Shown one piece after another: positions 28,466 through 37,315 of a DNA stretch of 64,000 nucleotides (position 1 is the first letter of the stretch; the number at the start of each line of letters is the position of its first letter). The notes beneath the pieces were generated by a model that was not told where the DNA came from, made no database searches, and was given only the letters and a program-made list of their open reading frames with translations. Both the position numbers and the translations under genes were made by a program. The stretch spans positions 1,302,001 through 1,366,000 of the forward strand of contig NZ_CP012159.1 in assembly GCF_001189295.1 (NCBI RefSeq), read 5' to 3'. This stretch comes from Chondromyces crocatus. GTDB lineage: Bacteria; Myxococcota_A; Polyangia; Polyangiales; Polyangiaceae.

Positions 28466-29698
28466 CTACTGCACGGCTGCGACGACCAGCGTCACGTCAT
28501 CGTCGAGAGCCCGTCCACCACGATAGTCCTCGATCGCAGTGACGATCGCGTCCCTGATCCGCTCGGGTCCTGCCGCTGCGAGTTCCTGGAACAGGGCGCG
28601 CAGGCGCTTGTCGGTGAAGGGCTCCTGGGCCTCGTTTTCACACTCCGTGATGCCGTCCGTGAACCACAACAGCGCATCCCCAGGCTGGAGCTGGACGGTC
28701 TGGGCTTGATAGTCCGTATTGGCCGCAGCGCCGAGCGGGGACCCCTGCGCCGCAATCTGTCTCACCGAGCCCTTGCGAGCGATGTAGGGGAAGGGATGCC
28801 CCGCATTGGCGATGCTCATCGTGCGGCTGCTCGGCTCGAAGATGGACGCAGTACACGTCATCATGAATTTCTGCTTCGCCGCCTCGTAGATCGAGCAGTT
28901 CATGATCCGGAGCAGCTGGGTCACCGTGAGCCGCTCCGAAGAGAAGGTGCGCGCCAGGTCGCAGGCCGCCTTGGCTGCGCCGGTGATGATCGCCGACGAG
29001 ATCCCATGGCCCGTCACGTCGCCGATGACCGTGAGGACACGATCCCCTGGTAGATCGTGGACCGCCCACCAGTCTCCGCCGCACTCTGCGGCGGGCTGGA
29101 AGTGCCCCGCGATCCGCAGGAACGAGCGATCGTGGACGTCCTCGCTCGGGACCAGCATCTGCTGGACGGCGCGGGCCACCTCGAGCTGCTTCTTGAGCGA
29201 GGCCTTCTCCGCCGTGTCGTAGAGCAGCTGCACCAGCCTGTCGGCGAGATGCAGGAAGTTGACCCGGATGTCGTTGATCACCTCGCTGGCGTCGCCACCA
29301 CCCGAGGACATCGAGGCGCTCACGGCGAGGATCTCGCCGAGCTTGGCCGCGAACTGCCGCTTCGCCACCGTGATGGTCCCGGTCAGCTCGTGGGTGCTGG
29401 CCGGCTCTGGCCGGGTGCTGGCCACATCGTGGAAGACGTTCAAGGCGTCTCCCACGGCGCTGATCACACCCTTGAGCCGGTCACGCTCCGCGGCGAGCTG
29501 CTCGTGGAGCTGGCTCATCTCGGTGGTGCTCAGCTCGAGGGAGCGGGTGAGGAGACCCCGATCTTCCGCGACGTGGCGGTAGTGATCGCTGATCCGGGCG
29601 AGGGCCTTCTGCCACGTATCGCGATCGGGGGGCTCGTCGAGCTCCGTGATGCCGAGGCGCTTGAGCTGCCGGACGAGGAGCGGGTCGATCTCGCTCAT
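28466..29698 (-). CDS. Cytoplasmic SpoIIE/RsbU-type PP2C phosphatase
   Basis: The 410-residue protein has a long helical N-terminus (about 40-190, with EQLAAERDRLKGV coiled-coil character) and a C-terminal PP2C SpoIIE domain. The acidic metal motifs are CGGDWWAV, GDVTGHGISSA, FTDGITE and DDDVTLV. No TM helix or sensor domain of known type is seen, so input probably comes through the N-terminal helices. It lies 18 nt after the ATPase gene and 20 nt before the triple-FIST gene. Its natural substrate would be a phosphorylated STAS domain, and the two downstream products each carry STAS-like domains. Confidence 0.92.
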   Translation of the reverse strand: MSEIDPLLVRQLKRLGITELDEPPDRDTWQKALARISDHYRHVAEDRGLLTRSLELSTTEMSQLHEQLAAERDRLKGVISAVGDALNVFHDVASTRPEPASTHELTGTITVAKRQFAAKLGEILAVSASMSSGGGDASEVINDIRVNFLHLADRLVQLLYDTAEKASLKKQLEVARAVQQMLVPSEDVHDRSFLRIAGHFQPAAECGGDWWAVHDLPGDRVLTVIGDVTGHGISSAIITGAAKAACDLARTFSSERLTVTQLLRIMNCSIYEAAKQKFMMTCTASIFEPSSRTMSIANAGHPFPYIARKGSVRQIAAQGSPLGAAANTDYQAQTVQLQPGDALLWFTDGITECENEAQEPFTDKRLRALFQELAAAGPERIRDAIVTAIEDYRGGRALDDDVTLVVAAVQ

Positions 29699-29716
29699 GA
29701 CTTCCCCCTCATTGGC

Positions 29717-30739
29717 CTACCTCTCGCTCTGCTCGACGGGTTCGGCCAGCGCCGCCTGCCGTTCGAAGAAGTGAACCGATGCCGGCAAGGAGCGAAACTC
29801 CCGCGGGTTCACATCGAGATCATAGAAGGAGGTGACCAGCGTCGAGCTGCGCGGCGTGACGTCGACGAGCAGAACGGCCCCGGCGCTGTAGATCTTCAGC
29901 ATCCCCAGGCCCGCACCCCCGCGCGAGGTGTCCAGCACCTGGTCGTCGGGCCCTCCGCTCACCTCGCGTGCGCTCAGCCCTCGCGTGATGCCCTCGAAGA
30001 CGTCGTGCCGTCGCAGCCGCCCGAAGGGGTCATGCGCCTGAAGGGCGATCCGTTCGCCATCGGTCCCCAGGCGGAGCGTCGGGATCTCGTTCTCCTCCAG
30101 CGTGAGGCTCTGCTTGCGATCGTGGGAGTAGCGGGGCCGACCACGCCGATCGATCGGCGCGCCGTACATCGCGTTCATCAGGAGCTCATGCGCCAGCTCC
30201 CCGAGCCGCTCGGCGATGCGCGTAGGGGCGCCAGCACGTTCGGCCCAGTGGGACACCTCGCTCACGGCCCGATCCCGCTCGTCGCTGGAGCGGGGTCTCC
30301 ACTTCACGATCGTGGCGCCCCAGGACAGCATGTCGGAAAGGCGGGGAGGGGCGGCCAGCGGGTTGAGCAGACGCTTCACCGAGAGCGCGATCTCCCACGG
30401 CCTCGGCATCGACTCGAACGTGGGCCAACCCATGACGTTCGAAAGGCGGGCCTCGCCCAGGGCTGCACGCAGCACCGACGCGACATTGCCCGAGGTCCAG
30501 ACCATCAAGTTCAACGTCGGGTAGCGCTCTGCCGCCCACTCGAGCGCGAGATCGAGATCCGCCGCGTCACACCCCAGGAGCAAAGGACGCTTGCTGAGCA
30601 CCTTGTGGAGTTCAGCGGGATCGTCCACGACGGGGACTTCCATCAGTCCGCTGGCTGCGCACATGACCCGGGCGATCCGCTGGCCGACCACCCGGTTCCG
30701 TTCCAGCACCGCGATGCTTGCCTTCCGAGTTTCGCTCAA
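29717..30739 (-). CDS. Receiver-like domain fused to RsbW-type ATPase
   Basis: The 340-residue protein has an N-terminal alpha/beta domain (about 8-120) that starts like a response-regulator receiver (IAVLERNRVVGQRIARVM). It lacks the usual acidic pair and the clear Asp-Lys pattern, so it is probably a degenerate receiver. Residues about 160-310 form a GHKL ATPase with N-box ELAHELLMNAMYGAP and G2 box GGAGLGMLKIY, of the RsbW-like class. The start codon is TTG (30739) with no obvious Shine-Dalgarno sequence, and the candidate promoter lies so close that the mRNA would be nearly leaderless. It is the first gene of the operon; the phosphatase follows after 18 nt. Confidence 0.78.
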   Translation of the reverse strand: MSETRKASIAVLERNRVVGQRIARVMCAASGLMEVPVVDDPAELHKVLSKRPLLLGCDAADLDLALEWAAERYPTLNLMVWTSGNVASVLRAALGEARLSNVMGWPTFESMPRPWEIALSVKRLLNPLAAPPRLSDMLSWGATIVKWRPRSSDERDRAVSEVSHWAERAGAPTRIAERLGELAHELLMNAMYGAPIDRRGRPRYSHDRKQSLTLEENEIPTLRLGTDGERIALQAHDPFGRLRRHDVFEGITRGLSAREVSGGPDDQVLDTSRGGAGLGMLKIYSAGAVLLVDVTPRSSTLVTSFYDLDVNPREFRSLPASVHFFERQAALAEPVEQSER

Positions 30740-30751
30740 CGTGGGAGTTCG

Positions 30752-30780
30752 ATACGAAGCTCGAACGGCGGATCTGTCAA
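30752..30780 (-). promoter_or_regulatory. Candidate sigma70 promoter of the FIST/kinase operon
   Basis: On the minus strand, TTGACA (30775-30780) is followed after 17 nt by TCGTAT (30752-30757), a partial -10 match. The predicted start site would fall within about 10 nt of the TTG start codon at 30739, implying a very short leader. Confidence 0.35.
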
Positions 30781-30879
30781 GAGGAGGAGTGGTGATGGGC
30801 TGTCGCGCTGGCGGTGAACCAGCGCGATCATGCGCTGCGCGACGCGCATTGCAGAGGAGCGCGTTGCGCGTGGGCTACA

Positions 30880-32058
30880 TCAAGCCGGCGTCGTGTCGCA
30901 GCCGACGATGATGCGAATGCCGCCAGAGTTGTCGCCCTGCGCCGTCTGACAGGTGGTGGGGCAGAGCGTGATCGTCGCGGGGTTCTGGGGATTGTCGTAG
31001 TACCAGCCGCCGTTGGCTCCGCAGGCGCTCTCCGAGCTGACCTGACCGATGATCTGCTCGTTGCCACCTTCCGAGGTGTAGACGACGTTGATCTGGTTCG
31101 GATTGATCATCTGACCGTCGTTGCTCTGCGGCATCTGGAAATCGCACGCGAGCTGGCTGCCCTGGATGGCCTGAAGCGCGAGCAGCAGCTCCTGCTCGGC
31201 GTTGGCGCCAGCACCGATGAAGATCCCCTGGCCCGTGCCCCCGCGATCGGCGATGAGGTTCATCAGGTTCGGCGCCGAGCCCTGGAGGCCGACGGCGTAG
31301 GTATAGATCCCGGCGCTCGTGAAGGCCTCTTCCGCAATGCCCGCGATGGCGTTGCTGTTCTGGTTGCAACCGTTCGGCTCCCCATCGGTCACCAGGATGA
31401 CGACTGCCTTCTCGGTCGGGTTGGCTGCGACGTAGTTCTTGGCCCAGAGCGTGGCACCGCTGAGCGCGGCGAAGATCGGCGTGTCGCCACCGTTCGGGGT
31501 CTCGCTGGTGATCGCCGAGATGAGCAGCTGCTCCTGAGCGTCGGTGGGGGCCGACTCGGAGGTCAGCGGCGCCGCGTCCACGGCAGGCTGAGCGCAAACA
31601 TTCACGTTGCAGCTGCTGCCCGTGCAACCCGTGCCCGGGAAGAAGCGAAGCGCGACGCGCAGGCCTGAGGCCTCGGGGGACTGAATGAAGGCGCGGAGCG
31701 CTGCGGTGGAGCTGTTCCACTTGTTGTTCGACTGCATCGAGCCGGACCGATCGAACATGATGATCATGTTGAGCGGGACCAGCGTTGCAGCGTCGCTCGA
31801 CGTCGCGCACTCGGTGAATCCCGTGCCGCTCGAGGCGCCCGAGCCGCTGGTCGGGTCGATGATGAAGCCGCCTGCGCCACCATCACCCGTCGCACTGCTG
31901 GTGCTGTTCCCTGCTCCCTGGCCCTCGCTGCCTCCGTCAGAGGTTGCGTCTCCGCCGGAAGAACCGCACGCCACGCCAATGGCTGCAGCGGTGCTGAAGA
32001 GGAGGCCAAGGGCGAGCTGGCGCGTCGTCAAGCTACTGGCAGTCGTGATGCGCTTCAT
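30880..32058 (-). CDS. VWA-domain lipoprotein
   Basis: An N-terminal signal ends in GVACGSS, giving a lipid-anchored Cys, followed by a Ser/Gly-rich spacer. A von Willebrand A domain starts near residue 95, with the metal-ion site DRSGSM, a Thr in GGDTPIF, and VTDGEPNG. The complete MIDAS suggests metal-dependent binding to a protein or surface ligand outside the cell. Multiple Cys in the C-terminal third (LACDF, ESACGAN, TLCPTTCQT, VGCDT) suggest disulfides. I prefer the ATG at 32058 (GGGA upstream); one at 32067 would add three residues. It is monocistronic by appearance, 140 nt beyond the ATPase gene start on the same strand. Confidence 0.85.
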   Translation of the reverse strand: MKRITTASSLTTRQLALGLLFSTAAAIGVACGSSGGDATSDGGSEGQGAGNSTSSATGDGGAGGFIIDPTSGSGASSGTGFTECATSSDAATLVPLNMIIMFDRSGSMQSNNKWNSSTAALRAFIQSPEASGLRVALRFFPGTGCTGSSCNVNVCAQPAVDAAPLTSESAPTDAQEQLLISAITSETPNGGDTPIFAALSGATLWAKNYVAANPTEKAVVILVTDGEPNGCNQNSNAIAGIAEEAFTSAGIYTYAVGLQGSAPNLMNLIADRGGTGQGIFIGAGANAEQELLLALQAIQGSQLACDFQMPQSNDGQMINPNQINVVYTSEGGNEQIIGQVSSESACGANGGWYYDNPQNPATITLCPTTCQTAQGDNSGGIRIIVGCDTTPA

Positions 32059-32240
32059 GCTTCCCATCTTACGGCAAGCCTCGTGCCGTTGGGAAAAACA
32101 CTCTATGGCATCAAAAATTCATCCGAGGTGCGATGAAGATGGATGGCGAACGATCCAGTCCGGATCCTGAAACGACCAGGTCGCGTCTGGGCCGCGCGTC
32201 CCTCCGGTCTCATCGCACCTCCACCCTCCTTGGATGACGC

Positions 32241-33140
32241 TCAGATTACGGGGATCCCCATCGCTCGCCGGATCCCATTGAACGATGCCGTGAACCGGTG
32301 GTCGGCTCCCCGGATGACGAGGGGAGGCTTTTCCTCGAAGGCGAGTCCACTGCCGGGTCTGCGGGCGGCGTAAACCGAAAAGAGCGCAGTTTTGCCTTCG
32401 CGCGGGATGGCGTCCATCCAGGTGACCATCTCGAGACCCGCTGCCTCGGCCCCCTGGTGCACCCGGTCCCGCTGGCGTGCCGCGGAGCAGCCCACGAAGA
32501 CGCCCTCCGGGGCGAGCAAGCGCGCAGCAGCCTCGAAGTACACCTCGACGCCGCCCCGGTGCTCGAAGCGACAGGGGCCGCACTGCACGCGCGAGGACTC
32601 GATCCCGGTGCCTGGCGGGAGGTAAGGCGGTGTGCCGGTCACCAGGTCGGGCGCACCGATCCCTTCGAGGTTTGCAGGGTCCCGCATGTCACCGTGCCGC
32701 ACTGTGCACCGGCTCTCGAGCCCGTTCCACGCCACGGAGCGCTTCGCCAGACCGGCGCTCAGCTCCTGAGCCTCCACGCCCACGCAGCGTGCGTCGGGGA
32801 ATCGCCATGCCGTGCAGAGCAGCACCGTCCCGATGCCACAGCCGAGATCCACGGTGAGGCGCGGCGGTGCGTGCGCCGTCAGCTCCGCGGCGAACCATGC
32901 GGTGACCAGGTCGTCCGCTGACCAGCGGTGCCCGTCGACGCGCTGCAGGATCCGGAAATCGCCGGCCAGATAGCAGAGGTCTTCTCCCGATGCCGGCCAC
33001 AGCTCGGGGCGGTCCGGTGGCGTGACGGGGCGCGGACCCGGTGCGACCCATCCGGGAGGCCTTCTGGCGGGGCGCACGATGCCAGCACAGGGCGGCGAGG
33101 TCGGGGGCTTCTCCTGCCCGGGAGTGAGCACTGCATCCAT
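32241..33140 (-). CDS. TrmN6-like SAM-dependent methyltransferase
   Basis: The fold is that of a class I methyltransferase, with SAM-binding motif DLGCGIGTVL and acidic VGVEAQ. Overall order and the C-terminal GKTALFSVY match the YfiC/TrmN6 family, which methylates N6 of A37 in tRNA1(Val). The catalytic NPPY position reads GTPPYLPPG, with Thr in place of Asn, so the target may not be an adenine amino group. The ATG at 33140 gives 299 residues; an upstream in-frame start (33233) would add an unconserved Arg-rich leader. No clear operon partner: the histidine kinase gene upstream ends 168 nt away. Confidence 0.8.
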   Translation of the reverse strand: MDAVLTPGQEKPPTSPPCAGIVRPARRPPGWVAPGPRPVTPPDRPELWPASGEDLCYLAGDFRILQRVDGHRWSADDLVTAWFAAELTAHAPPRLTVDLGCGIGTVLLCTAWRFPDARCVGVEAQELSAGLAKRSVAWNGLESRCTVRHGDMRDPANLEGIGAPDLVTGTPPYLPPGTGIESSRVQCGPCRFEHRGGVEVYFEAAARLLAPEGVFVGCSAARQRDRVHQGAEAAGLEMVTWMDAIPREGKTALFSVYAARRPGSGLAFEEKPPLVIRGADHRFTASFNGIRRAMGIPVI

Positions 33141-33308
33141 CGAGCGGAGCCTTATCACACGGGGCGTGCGGAAGCGTCTTCGGGCCCCACCCTCCTCGGG
33201 GTCGAGGTGATGGAGCCCATGGACGTGGGTCATCCTTCTTCCTCCGTATGGCCTCCGGCGGCTTGCAAAGGACGCGCGTCGGCCACAGGCCGCGTCACCG
33301 GCGGGGGC

Positions 33309-35288
33309 TCAAGGAGAGGTCGGGCCGGGCGGCCGAGCGCGCAAGCTCCGCGTCTGGCGTTCGATGGCCTCGGCGAGGCGGGTGGGGTTCACGGGCTTGA
33401 CCAGGTGCTCGTCGAAGCCTGCCTCGTACGCTCGGCGTCGGTCCTCGTCTCGCCCGTACCCTGTGACGGCAATGAGCGCGATGTTCCTCCCCGCTGCCTC
33501 CGCGCGCAATCTCGAGGCGACCTCGTAACCATCCATCGCCGGGAGACCGATGTCGATCAGCGCGACATCCGGCTTCATCGTGAGGGCCATCTCGAGGCCC
33601 GTGACGCCATCGCTCGCCGCCTCGACGTGGTGCCCCCAGAGCTCGAGCAGGTTCTGGACGAGCTCCAGTGCGTCCGGGTTGTCTTCGACGACCAGCACCC
33701 GCAGGCGACCCGTCGGAGACCGCTCGGGCTGGGACGCTTCTGGGAGGGGGACGTCCTTCAGCGCTGGCAAGCGGACGATGAATTCCGAGCCTCGTCCCCG
33801 ACCCTCGCTCTGCGCCTGGATGCTGCCCCCGTGGAGCTGGACCAAGCCACGGACCATGGTGAGGCCAATCCCGAGACCACCGGTCGAGCGGGCCAGCGAG
33901 ACGTCCTCCTGGACGAACAGATCGAAGATCGACTCGAGCTGATCCGAGGCGATGCCCATGCCGGTGTCGCGCACATGGATCACCGCGAAGGCCTTGTTTT
34001 CCTGTTGCTCTCTGGCGATCGACAGCCAGATGCGTCCCCCGGTGTCCGTGTACTTGGCTGCGTTGTTGAGCAGGTTGACGAGGATCTGCTCGATGCGGAG
34101 CGTATCGCCTTCGAGCCACAGAGGCTCCTCAGGAACCGAGACCGAGAGCTGATGGCGTCGCGAGTCGATGAGCAGCTGACAGGTGGTCACGGCGCGCTCG
34201 ATCAGCTCGTTCAGATCGAACGGTTCCTTCTTCAGCAGGATCTTGCCGCGGGTGATGCGCGACACGTCGAGCAGATCGTCGACGAGCCGCGCGAGGTGGC
34301 TGGTCTGCCGGCTGATGGTGGCCCGCAAGCGCACGTTTTGCTGATCCTGGGGGCCGATGCGGTTCTGGATGTGGACCGCCGTGCTGATCGCGTTGAGAGG
34401 GTTTCGCAGCTCGTGCGCCAGCATGGCCAGGAACTCGTCCTTCCGACGATCGGCTTCGGCCAGCGTGTCGGCGCGGTGGCGTCTCTCTTCCTCCAGCCGC
34501 TTCCGCTCGGTGATGTCGCTGAAGATCAGCGCGAGGCCCTGCGCCTCGGGTGTATAGGCGACGGGATCGGCGGTGATGCGGTACCAGTGCTCCCCGACGA
34601 GCGCCTCGGTGCTCTGACGCTGTCCTGCGCTGGTCGTCACGTCCGGCCACCCCCGGGGGGCCCCAGCGGGGAGCAGTGCTCCGAGGAGTTCTTCCGGGGT
34701 TTGGCCATCGAGTTGCGTCAACAGTGCGGCCGGCCTGGGGTCGAGCGAGCGCGTGGCGGAGAGCCGGGCGAGCATCGCGGCGAAGGCACTGTTGTGACGG
34801 CGAAGTCGCCCGTCCGCTCCGAACAGGCACACGCCATCACTGATGCCGTCGAACGTCGCCTCCCAGTCGTTGGCAGCGGTGCGCGCGGCTTCCTCTGCCT
34901 TCCGCGCCCGCAAGAGGGCCCGCACCATTGCGATCAGCTCGACCGCCTCGAAGGGCTGGGTCAGGTAGCTGTCGGCTCCCCCCTCGAGCCCCTGGACGCG
35001 TCGCTCGCTGGTCACGAAGGTCGCTGACGTCTGGAGGACCGGGATCGACGAGGTGGCCGAGTTGGCCTTCAAGAGACGACAGACCTCGTAGCCGCTGATG
35101 TCGGGCAGCTTGATGTCGAGCACGATCAGGTCCGGTCGTGTCGTCGCGAGCTGGAGCGCCTCTTCCCCGTTCTGCGCCTCGCGCACGGTGAAGCCTGCGC
35201 CCCCGAGGATCTTCCGGATGAGATACCGGGTGGTCTCGTCATCGTTGACGTTGAGAACGACGGGGCGTTTCGGTTCCGGCATCCTCAC
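33309..35288 (-). CDS. Hybrid histidine kinase (REC-PAS-HisKA-HATPase-REC)
   Basis: The 659 residues read as an N-terminal receiver (about 8-125, phospho-Asp in LIVLDIKLPD), a PAS domain (140-260), and HisKA with MLAHELRNPLNA (His near 293). HATPase follows (N-box NLLNNAAKY, G boxes DTGMGI and GGLGIGLT), then a C-terminal receiver (about 525-640, Asp in ALIDIGLP). No TM helix, so it is cytoplasmic. The GTG start overlaps the stop of the preceding kinase gene by 4 nt, making it the last gene of the B12/bilin cassette. The N-terminal receiver may accept phosphate from the preceding kinase. Confidence 0.93.
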   Translation of the reverse strand: MRMPEPKRPVVLNVNDDETTRYLIRKILGGAGFTVREAQNGEEALQLATTRPDLIVLDIKLPDISGYEVCRLLKANSATSSIPVLQTSATFVTSERRVQGLEGGADSYLTQPFEAVELIAMVRALLRARKAEEAARTAANDWEATFDGISDGVCLFGADGRLRRHNSAFAAMLARLSATRSLDPRPAALLTQLDGQTPEELLGALLPAGAPRGWPDVTTSAGQRQSTEALVGEHWYRITADPVAYTPEAQGLALIFSDITERKRLEEERRHRADTLAEADRRKDEFLAMLAHELRNPLNAISTAVHIQNRIGPQDQQNVRLRATISRQTSHLARLVDDLLDVSRITRGKILLKKEPFDLNELIERAVTTCQLLIDSRRHQLSVSVPEEPLWLEGDTLRIEQILVNLLNNAAKYTDTGGRIWLSIAREQQENKAFAVIHVRDTGMGIASDQLESIFDLFVQEDVSLARSTGGLGIGLTMVRGLVQLHGGSIQAQSEGRGRGSEFIVRLPALKDVPLPEASQPERSPTGRLRVLVVEDNPDALELVQNLLELWGHHVEAASDGVTGLEMALTMKPDVALIDIGLPAMDGYEVASRLRAEAAGRNIALIAVTGYGRDEDRRRAYEAGFDEHLVKPVNPTRLAEAIERQTRSLRARPPGPTSP

Positions 35289-37315
35289 GGCTCCTTCGAC
35301 GCTTTTGCGGCCGGTCCGATGCCCGCATTGGTCAAGGCGTCCCGGATGCGTGCGATGGCCAGCTCCCGCGAGAGGCTGTGCTTCGAGAGGATGGCCGTGG
35401 TCTCGGTCTGGAGCCGCTGCCGCTCGCTCTCTTCGAGGCTCTTCGAGGTCTGGACGATCACGGGGATGGACCTGGTTCGCGGGTCCTTCTTCAGCTCATC
35501 GAGCACGTCGAATGCGGTCATGTCACCCAGCACGAAGTCGAGAAAGATGACCTGAGGCTGCTCTCGTCGGGCGACCTCGACCCCTTGCTCTCCATTCACG
35601 GCCTCGATCACGACATATGGTGTGCCGGTGAGCATGCGGCGGACCAGGTAGCGTGCCACCTCGTCGTCGTCGATGACCAGCACCCGCTCGACCGGGCCGC
35701 TGCGCGCCAGAGCCTTGAGCCGTTTGAGGAGCCAGGCCTTCTCGAAGGGCTTCACGCAGAACTCGTCGGCGCCGAGCGCGCGCGCCTTCTCCTCTCGGCT
35801 GGTGACGGTGACGACCAGCGCCGGGATGTCTCGTGTCGCCTCGTTCGCCTTGAGCTCTGCGAGGAAGTTCCACGACGTCTCGCCCTCGAGCATGATGTCG
35901 AGCACGACGGCCGAAGGGCGGAGTCGCTCCATCGCCCTGCGCGCGTCGTCGATCGAGCGCGCTGGAACGACCTGGAAGCCAGACCCTTCCAGGTATTTCT
36001 CGTAGAGGAACAGCGTCTGCCGGTCGTCTTCCACCACGAGGACGGGGGCGCGCATCGGGTCGAGGACCTCGCTCCGCGCGACCATGTCGTTGAGCGCCTG
36101 GGCCTCGGGATGAACGCGAGGGATGATCAGCGAGAAGGTCGAACCTTTCCCGACCGCGCTCTCCAGCGAGACGCTGCCGCCGAGGGTCTCGCTGACCTTG
36201 AGGCACAGCGCCAGACCCAGGCCGGTCCCTTTGACCTTTCGCTGGAGAGGGGAATCGATCTGGACGAACTCCTCGAAGATGTGGTGCTGGTCCTCGGGGG
36301 CGATCCCGATCCCGGTGTCGGCGACGGAGAAGATGACGGTGTCGTTCGGCCCCCGCTGCGCTCGCAGCCTGACTTCACCACGCTCCGTGAACTTCAGCGC
36401 GTTCGACAGGAAATTCCGGAGCACCTGGCCCACCTTGCTCTCGTCGGTGTCGAGCTCCGGGACCTCGTCCGCGCCCTCGATCACGAGCTGCACGGGGTCG
36501 GGGGCAAGAGGGCGGAGCATGCCTCGAAGGGCACCGAAGAGCGTCGCCACATCGAACCGAGCGATCCGTAGCCCGACCTTGCCAGCCTCCATCTTCGAGA
36601 GATCGAGCAGATCGTTGACCAGCTCGGAGAGGGTCTCGGCGGCCCTGCGGATGAACCTGAGCTGTTTGTCCTGCTCCTCGTTGAGTTCCCCGTCGGTGCG
36701 ATCGAGCAAGAGCCGAGAGAGCCCGAGGATCGAGTTCAGGGGCGTGCGGAACTCGTGGCTCACGTTGGCCACCATGCGCGCCTTGACCTCGGACGCTCGT
36801 CGGAGTGAGTCCTGTTTCTCGTCCAGCTCCGCGTGCAAGGCGACCATGCCGCGGTTCGAGTCGTCGAGCTCACGGCCCAGCCGGAGCAGCTCTTCGTGAC
36901 GACGGAGCAGCTCGCGTTGCTGACGCTCCGTCTCGCGGTAGAGCCCTGCCAGCTCGCTCATCGTGGCGGCGACCTGGCCGAGCGCGTTGGCGTAGTCCTG
37001 AGGTACGAGGCTCGCCACGATCGCGATCTCGTCCCCCTCGCAGAGGGTCCGCACGGCCACCGTGGTCGGCATTCCCTCCACCATCAGCGCGAGTTCCCAG
37101 CTGGCCACGGCCTGGGCGCACGACTCGTTCAGCAGGGCGTCGATCTTCTCTTCGGAGCCAGGGGCCGCGAACGCACGAAAGTGCATCCCCGGGCGCGCTC
37201 CGATGAGCTGGGAGGCGCGTGGATCCGCAAAGGTGACCTGGCCTTTCAGGTCGCAGACGAGCTGAAGCTCGCGGCTGAGCGAGGCGAAGCGCTTCTCGCG
37301 AGGGGCCTGCGTCAT
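35285..37315 (-). CDS. Hybrid histidine kinase with two C-terminal receivers
   Basis: Starting at the ATG that overlaps the bilin-reductase stop, the protein has 676 residues. A PAS-like N-terminus (1-110) is followed by a coiled coil (about 115-175), HisKA with NVSHEFRTPLNS (His near 186), and HATPase with NFLSNALKF, DTGIGIAP and GTGLGLAL. Two receivers (about 423-540 and 543-660) have Asp in VVLDIMLEG and IFLDFVLGD. No TM helix. No GAF/PHY phytochrome photosensor is present, so if bilin is sensed here it must be through another subunit. The next kinase gene overlaps by 4 nt, suggesting a phosphorelay pair. Confidence 0.92.
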   Translation of the reverse strand: MTQAPREKRFASLSRELQLVCDLKGQVTFADPRASQLIGARPGMHFRAFAAPGSEEKIDALLNESCAQAVASWELALMVEGMPTTVAVRTLCEGDEIAIVASLVPQDYANALGQVAATMSELAGLYRETERQQRELLRRHEELLRLGRELDDSNRGMVALHAELDEKQDSLRRASEVKARMVANVSHEFRTPLNSILGLSRLLLDRTDGELNEEQDKQLRFIRRAAETLSELVNDLLDLSKMEAGKVGLRIARFDVATLFGALRGMLRPLAPDPVQLVIEGADEVPELDTDESKVGQVLRNFLSNALKFTERGEVRLRAQRGPNDTVIFSVADTGIGIAPEDQHHIFEEFVQIDSPLQRKVKGTGLGLALCLKVSETLGGSVSLESAVGKGSTFSLIIPRVHPEAQALNDMVARSEVLDPMRAPVLVVEDDRQTLFLYEKYLEGSGFQVVPARSIDDARRAMERLRPSAVVLDIMLEGETSWNFLAELKANEATRDIPALVVTVTSREEKARALGADEFCVKPFEKAWLLKRLKALARSGPVERVLVIDDDEVARYLVRRMLTGTPYVVIEAVNGEQGVEVARREQPQVIFLDFVLGDMTAFDVLDELKKDPRTRSIPVIVQTSKSLEESERQRLQTETTAILSKHSLSRELAIARIRDALTNAGIGPAAKASKEP

